A DNA stretch of 9,389 nucleotides from Chloroflexota bacterium. Lineage in GTDB: Bacteria > Chloroflexota > Anaerolineae > Aggregatilineales > UBA2796. Positions 1-5,281 of this stretch are shown one piece after another. The stretch lies in assembly GCA_003695215.1 (NCBI GenBank), contig RFIM01000220.1:1-9389 (forward strand), written 5' to 3'. Position 1 is the first letter of the stretch; every line of letters starts with the position of its first letter. Made by a program: the position numbers and the translations under genes. The notes under the pieces were generated by a model. It had not been told where the DNA came from, did not search any database, and saw nothing but the letters and a program-made list of their open reading frames with translations.

Positions 1-188
1 TGCTGGCTGCTTTTCAGGCGATCGGCGGCTAATTTCTCCAGAACGTCCTCGACGCTCTTCAGGCGGCTTTCGAAGAAAGCGGCATCCATGCGCCTGCTTT
101 GAGCTTGGCTGCGCAGAATCGCCAACGTTTGGCGCGCACTGGTTAAGGCAGAGTCAAGATCGCGTGGATTAGAAGTTTGTTCAGTCAC
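1..188 (-). CDS. Unidentified helical protein, N-terminal part (cut by window edge)
   Basis: An open frame begins with GTG at 188 and runs to the left edge without a stop, giving 62 residues (MTEQTSNPRDLDSALTSA...). The GTG overlaps the nth stop in a GTGA junction, and AAAGGA (202..197) lies 8 nt upstream, so the start is well supported. The visible part is rich in Leu, Ala, Arg, Glu and Ser with no membrane segment. It looks fully helical, probably a short coiled coil, with a late Leu-spaced stretch (ESRLKSVEDVLEKLAADRL). I do not recognise the family. Tight coupling to nth means one transcript, but by itself does not show a DNA repair role. The XseB small subunit was considered because of its size and helical content, but its usual sequence pattern is not seen. 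Confidence 0.72.
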   Translation of the reverse strand, partial: MTEQTSNPRDLDSALTSARQTLAILRSQAQSRRMDAAFFESRLKSVEDVLEKLAADRLKSSQ

Positions 189-910
189 AAGCCAGTTCCT
201 TTGTTTGGAGCGCGGCGCAACGCATGCGTATCAGGCTGCTGAGCCATCTGGAAGTACAGGCACTCGTCAGTCAGCGGGCAGAGTTCGCAGCGTGGCTTGC
301 GCGCATGGCAGAGCGCCCGTCCGTGGGCGATCAGGTTCAGATGAGCGGGATAGTAGTCCTCAGGCGGGATGATAGCTTCTAGCGCGGCATGTGCTGCCTC
401 AGCGCTGACCTTCTCGCCAATCAAGCCGAGCCTTTGGCTGACGCGGTAGACGTGGGTATCAACAGGGAAAGCGGGCTTGCCGAAGGCGAAGCACAGCACA
501 ATCGCCGCGGTCTTCGGGCCGACGCCATCAATGCCTGTCAGCCACTTTTTGGCGGACTCGGCGTCCATAGTTGCCAGGAAGTCGAGGGTGATGCTGCCAC
601 GCTCGCGAGTGATGTAGCGCAGGGCGTTCTGAATACGCGGTGCCTTCTGGTTGGCCAAGCCTGCAGGGCGGATGGCCTCGATCAGGGCTTCTACAGGCGC
701 GTCGCGCACGCTTTCCCAGTCGGGGAAGCGCGCCTTGAGCGCGGCGAAGGCGCGATCGCGGTTAGCATCCGTCGTGCTTTGGCTCAGGATGCAATCCACG
801 AGCTCGTCCACGGGCGCATAGCGCGGCTTCCATTCAGGCCTGCCGTAAAGCGCGATCAACTTTGCGCTGATGCGCTGATACTTCTCACGAAGCGCCTCTT
901 GCGTCGCCAA
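185..910 (-). CDS. nth: Endonuclease III (HhH-GPD DNA glycosylase/AP lyase, 4Fe-4S)
   Basis: This is a base-excision repair enzyme of the Nth family, which removes oxidised pyrimidines and cuts the strand beside the resulting abasic site. The 241-residue length is slightly above the usual 210-220. The helix-hairpin-helix is at about 125-137 (TGIDGVGPKTAA) with the Schiff-base lysine at K133. It is followed by the GPD segment PVDTHVYRV with catalytic D151. The iron-sulfur loop is complete as C201-x6-C208-x2-C211-x5-C217. The N-terminal LSQSTTDANRDRAF segment occupies the place of the E. coli LSAQATD segment. The start is TTG at 910; TGAGG lies 5 nt upstream, an in-frame TAG at 946..944 limits extension, and no early ATG exists. 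A further 24 residues follow the cluster. It is expected in the cytoplasm and is probably active since every key residue is present. Confidence 0.96.
   Translation of the reverse strand: MATQEALREKYQRISAKLIALYGRPEWKPRYAPVDELVDCILSQSTTDANRDRAFAALKARFPDWESVRDAPVEALIEAIRPAGLANQKAPRIQNALRYITRERGSITLDFLATMDAESAKKWLTGIDGVGPKTAAIVLCFAFGKPAFPVDTHVYRVSQRLGLIGEKVSAEAAHAALEAIIPPEDYYPAHLNLIAHGRALCHARKPRCELCPLTDECLYFQMAQQPDTHALRRAPNKGTGL
197..202 (-). promoter_or_regulatory. Ribosome binding site for the GTG-start gene at 188
   Basis: AAAGGA on the minus strand lies inside the last codons of nth, 8 nt before the GTG at 188. It decides the start of the downstream partial gene and supports translational coupling through the 4-nt GTGA overlap. 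Confidence 0.6.
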
Positions 911-951
911 AATTGCCTCAGCTTGAATAACTAGTTGGATGATCTAGGCTT

Positions 952-980
952 ATTGTAGCGCAAAAGCGGCATTTGGGCAG
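952..980 (-). promoter_or_regulatory. Candidate promoter for nth
   Basis: On the minus strand TACAAT (957..952) fits a -10 box. With a 17-nt spacer the -35 position (980..975) reads CTGCCC, a poor match, so activity may be weak or aided by a factor. Transcription would start near 945, leaving a leader of about 35 nt before the TTG at 910. Its -35 position overlaps that of the opposite promoter. Confidence 0.4.
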
Positions 981-1001
981 CCTGAGGCGCTGTGGTACAA
1001 T
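973..1001 (+). promoter_or_regulatory. Extended -10 promoter for the rightward genes
   Basis: TTGGGC (973-978), a 17-bp spacer and TACAAT (996-1001) preceded by TGG form an extended -10 promoter (TGnTACAAT). The predicted transcription start is near 1008. It lies over the longer open reading frame beginning with GTG at 992, which therefore cannot be the translation start if this promoter is used. The next in-frame GTG, at 1031, has a strong ribosome binding site. Confidence 0.65.
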
Positions 1002-1016
1002 CTGAGCGCAGAGATA

Positions 1017-1023
1017 GAGAGGA
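1017..1023 (+). promoter_or_regulatory. Ribosome binding site deciding the GTG start at 1031
   Basis: GAGAGGA ends 7 nt before the GTG at 1031. The alternative in-frame GTG at 992 lies within the promoter and would add 13 hydrophilic, charged residues ahead of the first membrane helix. Both points favour 1031. Confidence 0.65.
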
Positions 1024-1030
1024 TCAGCGT

Positions 1031-2035
1031 GTGACGACCATTGAGCGCTTACACACAGTAGTGCCGATTGCAGTCGCCGTTCTGCTCGGCTTGGGCGCGC
1101 TGTTGTTTGCGCTCTCGATAGCGATGTTCCGCCGCAGCCGCCAGAACGCCTATTGGCGGCAGCGTCGCGCTGCTGGGCAGGCAGGCTTCCGTTTCTTCGT
1201 CTGGTCGCTCATCACAAGCGTCATGGGCATGCTGCTATGGACGACAACAGCGCTCGCTACCTGGCTGGCTTTCCCAGAAGGCTTGCCCAGAACCGCGATC
1301 GCCATGCCGAGCGCCACAACGACGCCTGAGCCGAGCTTCACGGCCACAGAGACACTTGCGCCGAGCGCGACATCACTGCCCACGCTGCCTGTGCCGACAG
1401 CCGAGACCGCGCCTTTCGCCAGTATCACTGAGACGCCTGACCTGACGCGCACGCGCCTCGCCTTGCCTTTCACGGCCGCGCCGACGCTGACTTTCACGCC
1501 AAGTTTCACGGCGACTGCCACGCCAACTGAGACTGCAACTGCGACACCGACGCTGACTTTCACAGCGACCGCGACGCCAACTGCGACCTTGACGCCAACG
1601 CCGACGCTCACCTTCACGCCGACGGCCACGCCTAGCCCGACTCTGATCCCGCTCGCGCTCCTGAGCGCGCCGCGCCTTCAATCCAGCGTGACGCCAAACG
1701 CAGGAGCGCGCCTGCGCATCACGGCGCTCGGCACACGCTTGGACGCCACAGGTCAGATCGTGGGCGCGCGGCCGCCTTTCGAGTCGCCCGTCACACGCCT
1801 ATACTTCGCCGTGCGCGCCGAAAATTTGCAGAATGGCGTGCTGTGGCGGCGCGAGCTGTGGCACAACGGCACACTGATGCAATCAGCCAGCTATTTGTGG
1901 GGCTTGCGCTCTGAAGGGCAGATGCTCTTCTTCTTCGGGCAGGCCGAAGGCTTCCCTGCAGGCAACTATGAAATTCGCTTATATCTCGGCATGAGCGACG
2001 TCATCGCCGCGCGCGCCACTTTCCGCATCGAATGA
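1031..2035 (+). CDS. Membrane protein with Thr/Pro-rich linker and extracytoplasmic beta-rich domain
   Basis: The protein has 334 residues from the GTG at 1031. A first hydrophobic helix at about 11-33 is followed by a basic loop (FRRSRQNAYWRQRRAAGQ) and a second helix at about 54-81. The Arg-rich loop is predicted to be cytoplasmic, so both ends face outside. Residues about 92-207 are a low-complexity linker of Thr, Pro, Ala, Ser and Phe (TFTATATPTETATATPT), a style common in Chloroflexota surface proteins, where such linkers are presumed extended and perhaps glycosylated. The last 110 residues alternate hydrophobic and polar positions with many aromatics (LYFAVRAENL, LWRRELWHNG, GNYEIRLYLG) and look like a beta-sandwich. 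The family is not recognised and no catalytic motif is seen. The gene lies 31 nt upstream of the deacetylase gene and may share its transcript. A binding or adhesion role for the C-terminal domain is only a guess. Confidence 0.85.
   Translation: MTTIERLHTVVPIAVAVLLGLGALLFALSIAMFRRSRQNAYWRQRRAAGQAGFRFFVWSLITSVMGMLLWTTTALATWLAFPEGLPRTAIAMPSATTTPEPSFTATETLAPSATSLPTLPVPTAETAPFASITETPDLTRTRLALPFTAAPTLTFTPSFTATATPTETATATPTLTFTATATPTATLTPTPTLTFTPTATPSPTLIPLALLSAPRLQSSVTPNAGARLRITALGTRLDATGQIVGARPPFESPVTRLYFAVRAENLQNGVLWRRELWHNGTLMQSASYLWGLRSEGQMLFFFGQAEGFPAGNYEIRLYLGMSDVIAARATFRIE
1481..1617 (+). repeat. In-frame degenerate repeats encoding the Thr/Pro linker
   Basis: The 17-mer CCGACGCTGACTTTCAC occurs at 1481-1497 and 1547-1563, with a two-mismatch copy at 1601-1617. 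All encode the PTLTFT unit. The spacings are 66 and 54 nt (22 and 18 codons), so the frame is kept. ACGCCAACTGCGAC-like units lie between them. The nucleotide identity, beyond what the protein repeat needs, suggests growth by duplication or slippage within the gene. Confidence 0.75.
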
Positions 2036-2046
2036 CGCTATTCACC

Positions 2047-2061
2047 CTAACAAGGAGTTAG
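2047..2061 (+). promoter_or_regulatory. Ribosome binding site in a small inverted repeat before the deacetylase gene
   Basis: CTAAC (2047-2051) and GTTAG (2057-2061) are perfect inverted arms around AAGGA, and AAGGAG ends 9 nt before the ATG at 2067. The stem is only 5 bp with two G-C pairs, so it would be marginal in RNA and might only present the site in its loop. The binding site itself is strong and fixes the start. Confidence 0.5.
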
Positions 2062-2066
2062 CATCT

Positions 2067-2855
2067 ATGGCACGTCTTTACATTCCCAAACGCGCTATGG
2101 TCATTGTGGCGCATCCCGATGATATCGAATTCTCCTGCGCAGGCACGGTCGCACGCTGGGTGCGCGAAGGCACACAGGTGTGTTATGTGTTGTGCACCAG
2201 CGGCGATGTCGGCATTGCTGAGCCAGGCATGACCAAAGCGCGCGCCGCTGAAATCCGCGAGGCTGAACAGCGCGCAGCAGCCGCGATCCTTGGCGTGCAA
2301 GAGGTCGTCTTCCTGCGCGAGCCTGACGGCATGCTTGAGGCGACTCTGGCCTTGCGTAAGAAGCTAGTGCGCGAGATTCGCCGCTTCAAGCCTGACGCAG
2401 TCATTTGTGGCGATCCGCAAGTGCTGTGGGCAGGTGATGGCTACATCAATCATCCCGATCATCGCGCTGCAGCGCTCGCTGCGCTGGACGCGATCTTCCC
2501 TGCAGCAGGTCAGCCCAATTTGTTCGAGGAATTGGCTGAGGAAGGCCTGAGCGCACACAAAGTCTACAAGGTATTCGTGATGACTTGGGAGCGCAGCGAT
2601 AACCTGACCTACGTCGATATCAGCAGCACAATCGATCTCAAGATCGCCGCGCTCAAGGCACACAAGAGCCAAATAGGCGACTGGGATCCGAGCGAGAGCC
2701 TGAAAGCTTGGGCCGCTGAGCGCGCCAGAGGCTTGGAATTCGAATACGCTGAGACTTTCCGCGTCATCACCTTTGAGGATGCCGCACCAAAAGCTGAGAC
2801 AGCGGCGACTCAGGCGGCTGAAGGCGCAACACCCGTGCCTGCCACAGGAGATTAG
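2067..2855 (+). CDS. PIG-L/LmbE family zinc-dependent N-acetylglucosamine-type deacetylase
   Basis: This is a 262-residue member of the PIG-L/LmbE fold. Known members remove acetyl groups from N-acetylglucosamine attached to inositol, malate or lipid, as in mycothiol or bacillithiol synthesis (MshB, BshB) and GPI anchors. The N-terminal zinc motif is AHPDD at 15-19 (H16, D19), and the third ligand region is the HPDHR motif at 129-133 (H132). The CGDPQVLW strand before it is also typical. The usual AHPDDE reads AHPDDIE here, a change seen in many family members. No signal peptide or membrane helix is present, so it is likely cytoplasmic. The C-terminal 20 residues are an Ala/Thr/Pro-rich tail outside the fold. 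The substrate cannot be assigned. The gene ends 2 nt before the biotin carboxylase start and almost certainly shares its transcript. Confidence 0.92.
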   Translation: MARLYIPKRAMVIVAHPDDIEFSCAGTVARWVREGTQVCYVLCTSGDVGIAEPGMTKARAAEIREAEQRAAAAILGVQEVVFLREPDGMLEATLALRKKLVREIRRFKPDAVICGDPQVLWAGDGYINHPDHRAAALAALDAIFPAAGQPNLFEELAEEGLSAHKVYKVFVMTWERSDNLTYVDISSTIDLKIAALKAHKSQIGDWDPSESLKAWAAERARGLEFEYAETFRVITFEDAAPKAETAATQAAEGATPVPATGD

Positions 2856-2857
2856 CC

Positions 2858-4363
2858 ATGTTCAGGCGCATCCTGATCGCCAACCGCGGCGAGATCGCCG
2901 TGCGCATCATCCGCGCCTGCCGCGAGCTTGACATTCAAACCGTCGTGGTTTACTCAGAAGCGGACGCCAATTCGCTAGCTGTACAGCTCGCCGATCAGGC
3001 TGTGCTGATCGGCTCAGCCGCGCCGAGCGAATCCTACTTGCGCGCCGAGCGAATCATCGAGGCGGCCCGCCGCACTGACTGCCAGGCGATCCATCCAGCT
3101 TTCGGTTTTCTCTCCGAGAATGCAGCCTTTGCCCAGATGGTACGCGACGCGGGCTTGACTTTCATCGGGCCGACGCCTGAGGCGATCCGCGCTATGGGCT
3201 TGAAGACAGAAGCCCTAGCGCGCGTGCGCGCCTTCGGCGTGCCGACCTTGCCCAGCTATGATGGGCAAGGCTTGCAGGCGGATTTCCAGCGCGCCGCTGA
3301 CCAGCTTGGCTATCCGCTGCTAGTGAAGGCGGCAGCAGGCGGCGGCGGCAAAGGCATGCGCGTGGTGCGCGCAGCCGCTGAACTGCCCGAGGCGCTCGAA
3401 GCAGCAGCGCGCGAGGCAGGCAAGGCATTCGCCGACAATCGCCTGTTCTTAGAGCGATTCATTGAGACGGCCCGCCATATCGAAGTGCAAATTCTGGCTG
3501 ATCAGCACGGCAATATGGTGCATTTGTTCGAGCGCGAATGCTCGATCCAGCGCCGCCACCAGAAGATCATCGAGGAGTCGCCTTCGCCTTACCTTGAAAA
3601 GCGGCCTGAGCTGCGCGCGGCTATGTGCGCCGCAGCCTTGCGCGCTGCCCAGAGCGTCAATTACACCAACGCAGGCACGGTCGAGTTCATCGTGGATGCT
3701 GAGACGGGCGAATTCTTCTTCCTGGAGATGAACACGCGCCTTCAGGTCGAGCATCCTGTCACTGAAGCTGTGACGGACGTCGACCTAGTGCAGATGCAAA
3801 TCCGCATTGCTGCAGGCGAGCCGCTGCCCTTCAGCCAGGCGGATTTGTATCAACGCGGGCACGCCATTGAGTGCCGCATCTACGCTGAGGACCCTGCCGA
3901 TAATTTCCTGCCTGCCACAGGTGAGCTGCTGTGCGTCCTGCCGCCGAGCGCGCCTAACATCCGCGTGGATAGCGGCGTGCGTACAGGCGATTCGATCAGC
4001 ATTCACTACGATCCGATGATCGCCAAGCTGATCGCGCATGCGCGCACGCGCCCTGAGGCGATTCGCCGCCTTGATGCCGCGCTAGCTGCCTACGTCATCC
4101 TCGGCGTCACTACCAACATCGCCTTCCTGCGCGATGTCTTAGCGCATCCTGATTTCGTCAATGGCGAGACGACCACGCGCCTGATCGAGCGCGCCTTCGC
4201 CGATTGGCGGCCACCTTCGGCTGCCTTGCCCGAGGCTGCCCTAATCGCCGCCGCGCTAAGTCTGCTCTTGCAGAGCGACGCGCCGAGCGCTAGCGCCTCG
4301 AGCGCTGAGTCCGATCCATTCAGTCCCTGGGCGCGTCCTGATAGTTTCCGCATAGGAGCGTAG
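2858..4363 (+). CDS. accC: Biotin carboxylase subunit of an acyl-CoA carboxylase
   Basis: This cytoplasmic enzyme makes carboxybiotin from bicarbonate, ATP and the biotin of a carrier protein. It has 501 residues. The biotin carboxylase domain covers about 1-450, with the start motif ILIANRGEIAVRI, K116 and K157 for ATP, the glycine loop GGGGKGMR (161-168), E276, and the active-site run EMNTRLQVEHPVTE (E290, R294, Q296, E298). ECRIYAEDP (R340) and a full C-terminal domain follow. All core catalytic positions are present. Two conserved sites vary: HPGYGFL reads HPAFGFL (81-82), and MGDK/MGSK reads MGLK. The tail after 450 (Ala/Ser-rich, then SPWARPDSFRIGA) looks like the linker that continues into the biotin transfer domain of a long alpha subunit. 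AGGAG lies 7 nt before the ATG. The acyl-CoA substrate (acetyl, propionyl or methylcrotonyl) cannot be told, because no carboxyltransferase gene is present. Confidence 0.93.
   Translation: MFRRILIANRGEIAVRIIRACRELDIQTVVVYSEADANSLAVQLADQAVLIGSAAPSESYLRAERIIEAARRTDCQAIHPAFGFLSENAAFAQMVRDAGLTFIGPTPEAIRAMGLKTEALARVRAFGVPTLPSYDGQGLQADFQRAADQLGYPLLVKAAAGGGGKGMRVVRAAAELPEALEAAAREAGKAFADNRLFLERFIETARHIEVQILADQHGNMVHLFERECSIQRRHQKIIEESPSPYLEKRPELRAAMCAAALRAAQSVNYTNAGTVEFIVDAETGEFFFLEMNTRLQVEHPVTEAVTDVDLVQMQIRIAAGEPLPFSQADLYQRGHAIECRIYAEDPADNFLPATGELLCVLPPSAPNIRVDSGVRTGDSISIHYDPMIAKLIAHARTRPEAIRRLDAALAAYVILGVTTNIAFLRDVLAHPDFVNGETTTRLIERAFADWRPPSAALPEAALIAAALSLLLQSDAPSASASSAESDPFSPWARPDSFRIGA
4354..4358 (+). 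promoter_or_regulatory. Ribosome binding site for the biotin carrier gene, ahead of the TAG
   Basis: AGGAG ends 8 nt before the ATG at 4367 and lies within the last codons of the biotin carboxylase gene. Its optimal placement favours true re-initiation over simple readthrough of the TAG at 4361-4363. Confidence 0.65.
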
Positions 4364-4366
4364 GGC

Positions 4367-4855
4367 ATGGAGTTTCGCTTTGAGCACGGGCAAAGCCTGC
4401 ATCGCGTGCACGCTGAGCGTGACGGCGCGAGCTTTCGCGTCCGCATTGGCGAGCGGACTTATCTGATAGAGCTAGTGCGCGCCGCAAGCGGCGAGTTGGT
4501 CTTCAGGCATGGCGATCAGGTGCTGACGGCGTACATCGGACGCGATGGCAAGACGCTGCACATTGCCCTGAACGGTCAACTCTTCAAGTTGAGCCTGGCT
4601 AAGCCGAGCAATCGCCGCCGATCGGCTGAGGGCGGCCCAGCTAGCCTGAGTGCTGCCATGCACGGGCAAGTTGTGCGCGTGCTGGTCTCAGAAGGCGATT
4701 GGGTCAAGCGTGGCCAGCCGTTGGTGTTGCTGGAAGCGATGAAGATGGAGATTCGTGTGACCGCGCCGCACGATGGGCGCGTGGCGCGTCTGTTGTGCAG
4801 CGCGGGCGAGGTTGTGCAGCGCAATCAGCCGTTGCTGGAACTGGCTGAGGCTTGA
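4367..4855 (+). CDS. Biotin carboxyl carrier (biotinyl-domain) protein of the carboxylase
   Basis: The 162-residue protein carries biotin between the carboxylase and carboxyltransferase sites. The C-terminal biotinyl domain (about 93-160) has the attachment motif EAMKME (123-128), with K126 the predicted biotin-bearing lysine. APHDGRV follows, and the final strand is LLELAEA. The usual PMPG at the domain start reads AMHG (97-100). Residues 1-80 are short beta-strands (FRVRIGERTYLIELV, LHIALNGQLFKLSL) resembling part of the biotin transfer barrel of propionyl- or methylcrotonyl-CoA carboxylase alpha subunits, unlike the Pro/Ala-rich N-terminus of AccB. With the preceding gene it adds up to a typical alpha subunit (501 + 162 residues). 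It starts in the same frame, one codon after the TAG. Its 3' end overlaps the convergent response regulator gene by 31 bp. Confidence 0.9.
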   Translation: MEFRFEHGQSLHRVHAERDGASFRVRIGERTYLIELVRAASGELVFRHGDQVLTAYIGRDGKTLHIALNGQLFKLSLAKPSNRRRSAEGGPASLSAAMHGQVVRVLVSEGDWVKRGQPLVLLEAMKMEIRVTAPHDGRVARLLCSAGEVVQRNQPLLELAEA

Positions 4856-5208
4856 GAGAGTATCTCGTTGATGAGGCGGCGCAGATCATCGTATATCACG
4901 GGCTTGCTGAGCCATGCGTTGGCGCCGAGCTGCGTGGCGATCAGCTCGATATCAGGGTGCGCCGAGACGACAATGATTGGAATATTGGCGAGTTCGGGCG
5001 TGCCGCGCATGAAGCTGAGGGCTGAGTCGCCTGAGGCAGTCGGCATCATCAGGTCGAGCAGGATCAGGTCGGGGCGATCTGAGAGCGCTACACGCACGCC
5101 ATCTAAGCCATCTTGCGCTTCTAGGGCGGTATGACCTAAGTTCTCGAGCAGGTCAACCATCATCTGACGCGTGTCAGGGATATCTTCGACTACAAGGATT
5201 TTTGCCAT
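4825..5208 (-). CDS. Single-domain (CheY-like) response regulator
   Basis: This is a lone receiver domain of 127 residues, phosphorylated by a histidine kinase that is not in the window. The acid pair is E8-D9 (ILVVED), the phospho-acceptor is D52 (LLDLMMP), the switch Ser is S82 (VVSAHPD) and the lysine is K102 (LSKP). All are canonical. There is no output domain, only a Ser-rich tail (SQASASSSNG). It probably acts by protein contact, or through a partner kinase or diguanylate cyclase. The ATG at 5208 is preferred because AGGA (5222..5219) lies 10 nt upstream, while the in-frame GTG at 5217 is only 1 nt from that site. It lies 73 bp downstream of the ABC transporter gene and could be the last gene of that transcript or have its own promoter. 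Its last codons are antisense to the biotin carrier gene. Confidence 0.94.
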   Translation of the reverse strand: MAKILVVEDIPDTRQMMVDLLENLGHTALEAQDGLDGVRVALSDRPDLILLDLMMPTASGDSALSFMRGTPELANIPIIVVSAHPDIELIATQLGANAWLSKPVIYDDLRRLINEILSQASASSSNG

Positions 5209-5236
5209 GGCTTTCACATCCTGTTCAGCGGCTATG

Positions 5237-5265
5237 ATGGCTCAAGCATAACCGATCTCAGCCAA
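5237..5265 (-). promoter_or_regulatory. Weak candidate promoter for the response regulator
   Basis: In the gap between the transporter stop and the regulator start, the minus strand holds AAGACA, a 17-nt spacer and TATGCT, four of six matches for each box. The match is weak and could be chance. No terminator-like hairpin is seen in this gap, so readthrough from the transporter gene is also possible. Confidence 0.22.
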
Positions 5266-5281
5266 TTTGTCTTGCGCCGCG

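Noticed and set aside
389..934. Long plus-strand open frame opposite nth
   Set aside because: It is antisense to a gene with full endonuclease III motifs, and its product shows no domain or motif.
992..1030. GTG at 992 as start of the membrane protein
   Set aside because: It lies upstream of and overlapping the extended -10 box, has no clear binding site, and adds a charged stretch before the first helix; GTG 1031 has GAGAGGA at good spacing.
911..1030. Riboswitch or small RNA in the divergent gap
   Set aside because: The predicted leaders are only about 23 and 35 nt long, and no terminator-like hairpin is present.
1150..1681. Minus-strand frames rich in Val/Gly/Ala or Arg across the Thr/Pro linker
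   Set aside because: They are the reverse complement of the repetitive linker; the repeated VGVAVAV composition is a by-product of the ACG/GCG repeats.
5209..5217. GTG at 5217 as start of the response regulator
   Set aside because: The only binding site is 1 nt away from it; ATG 5208 has workable spacing and starts directly with the receiver-domain MAKILVVED.
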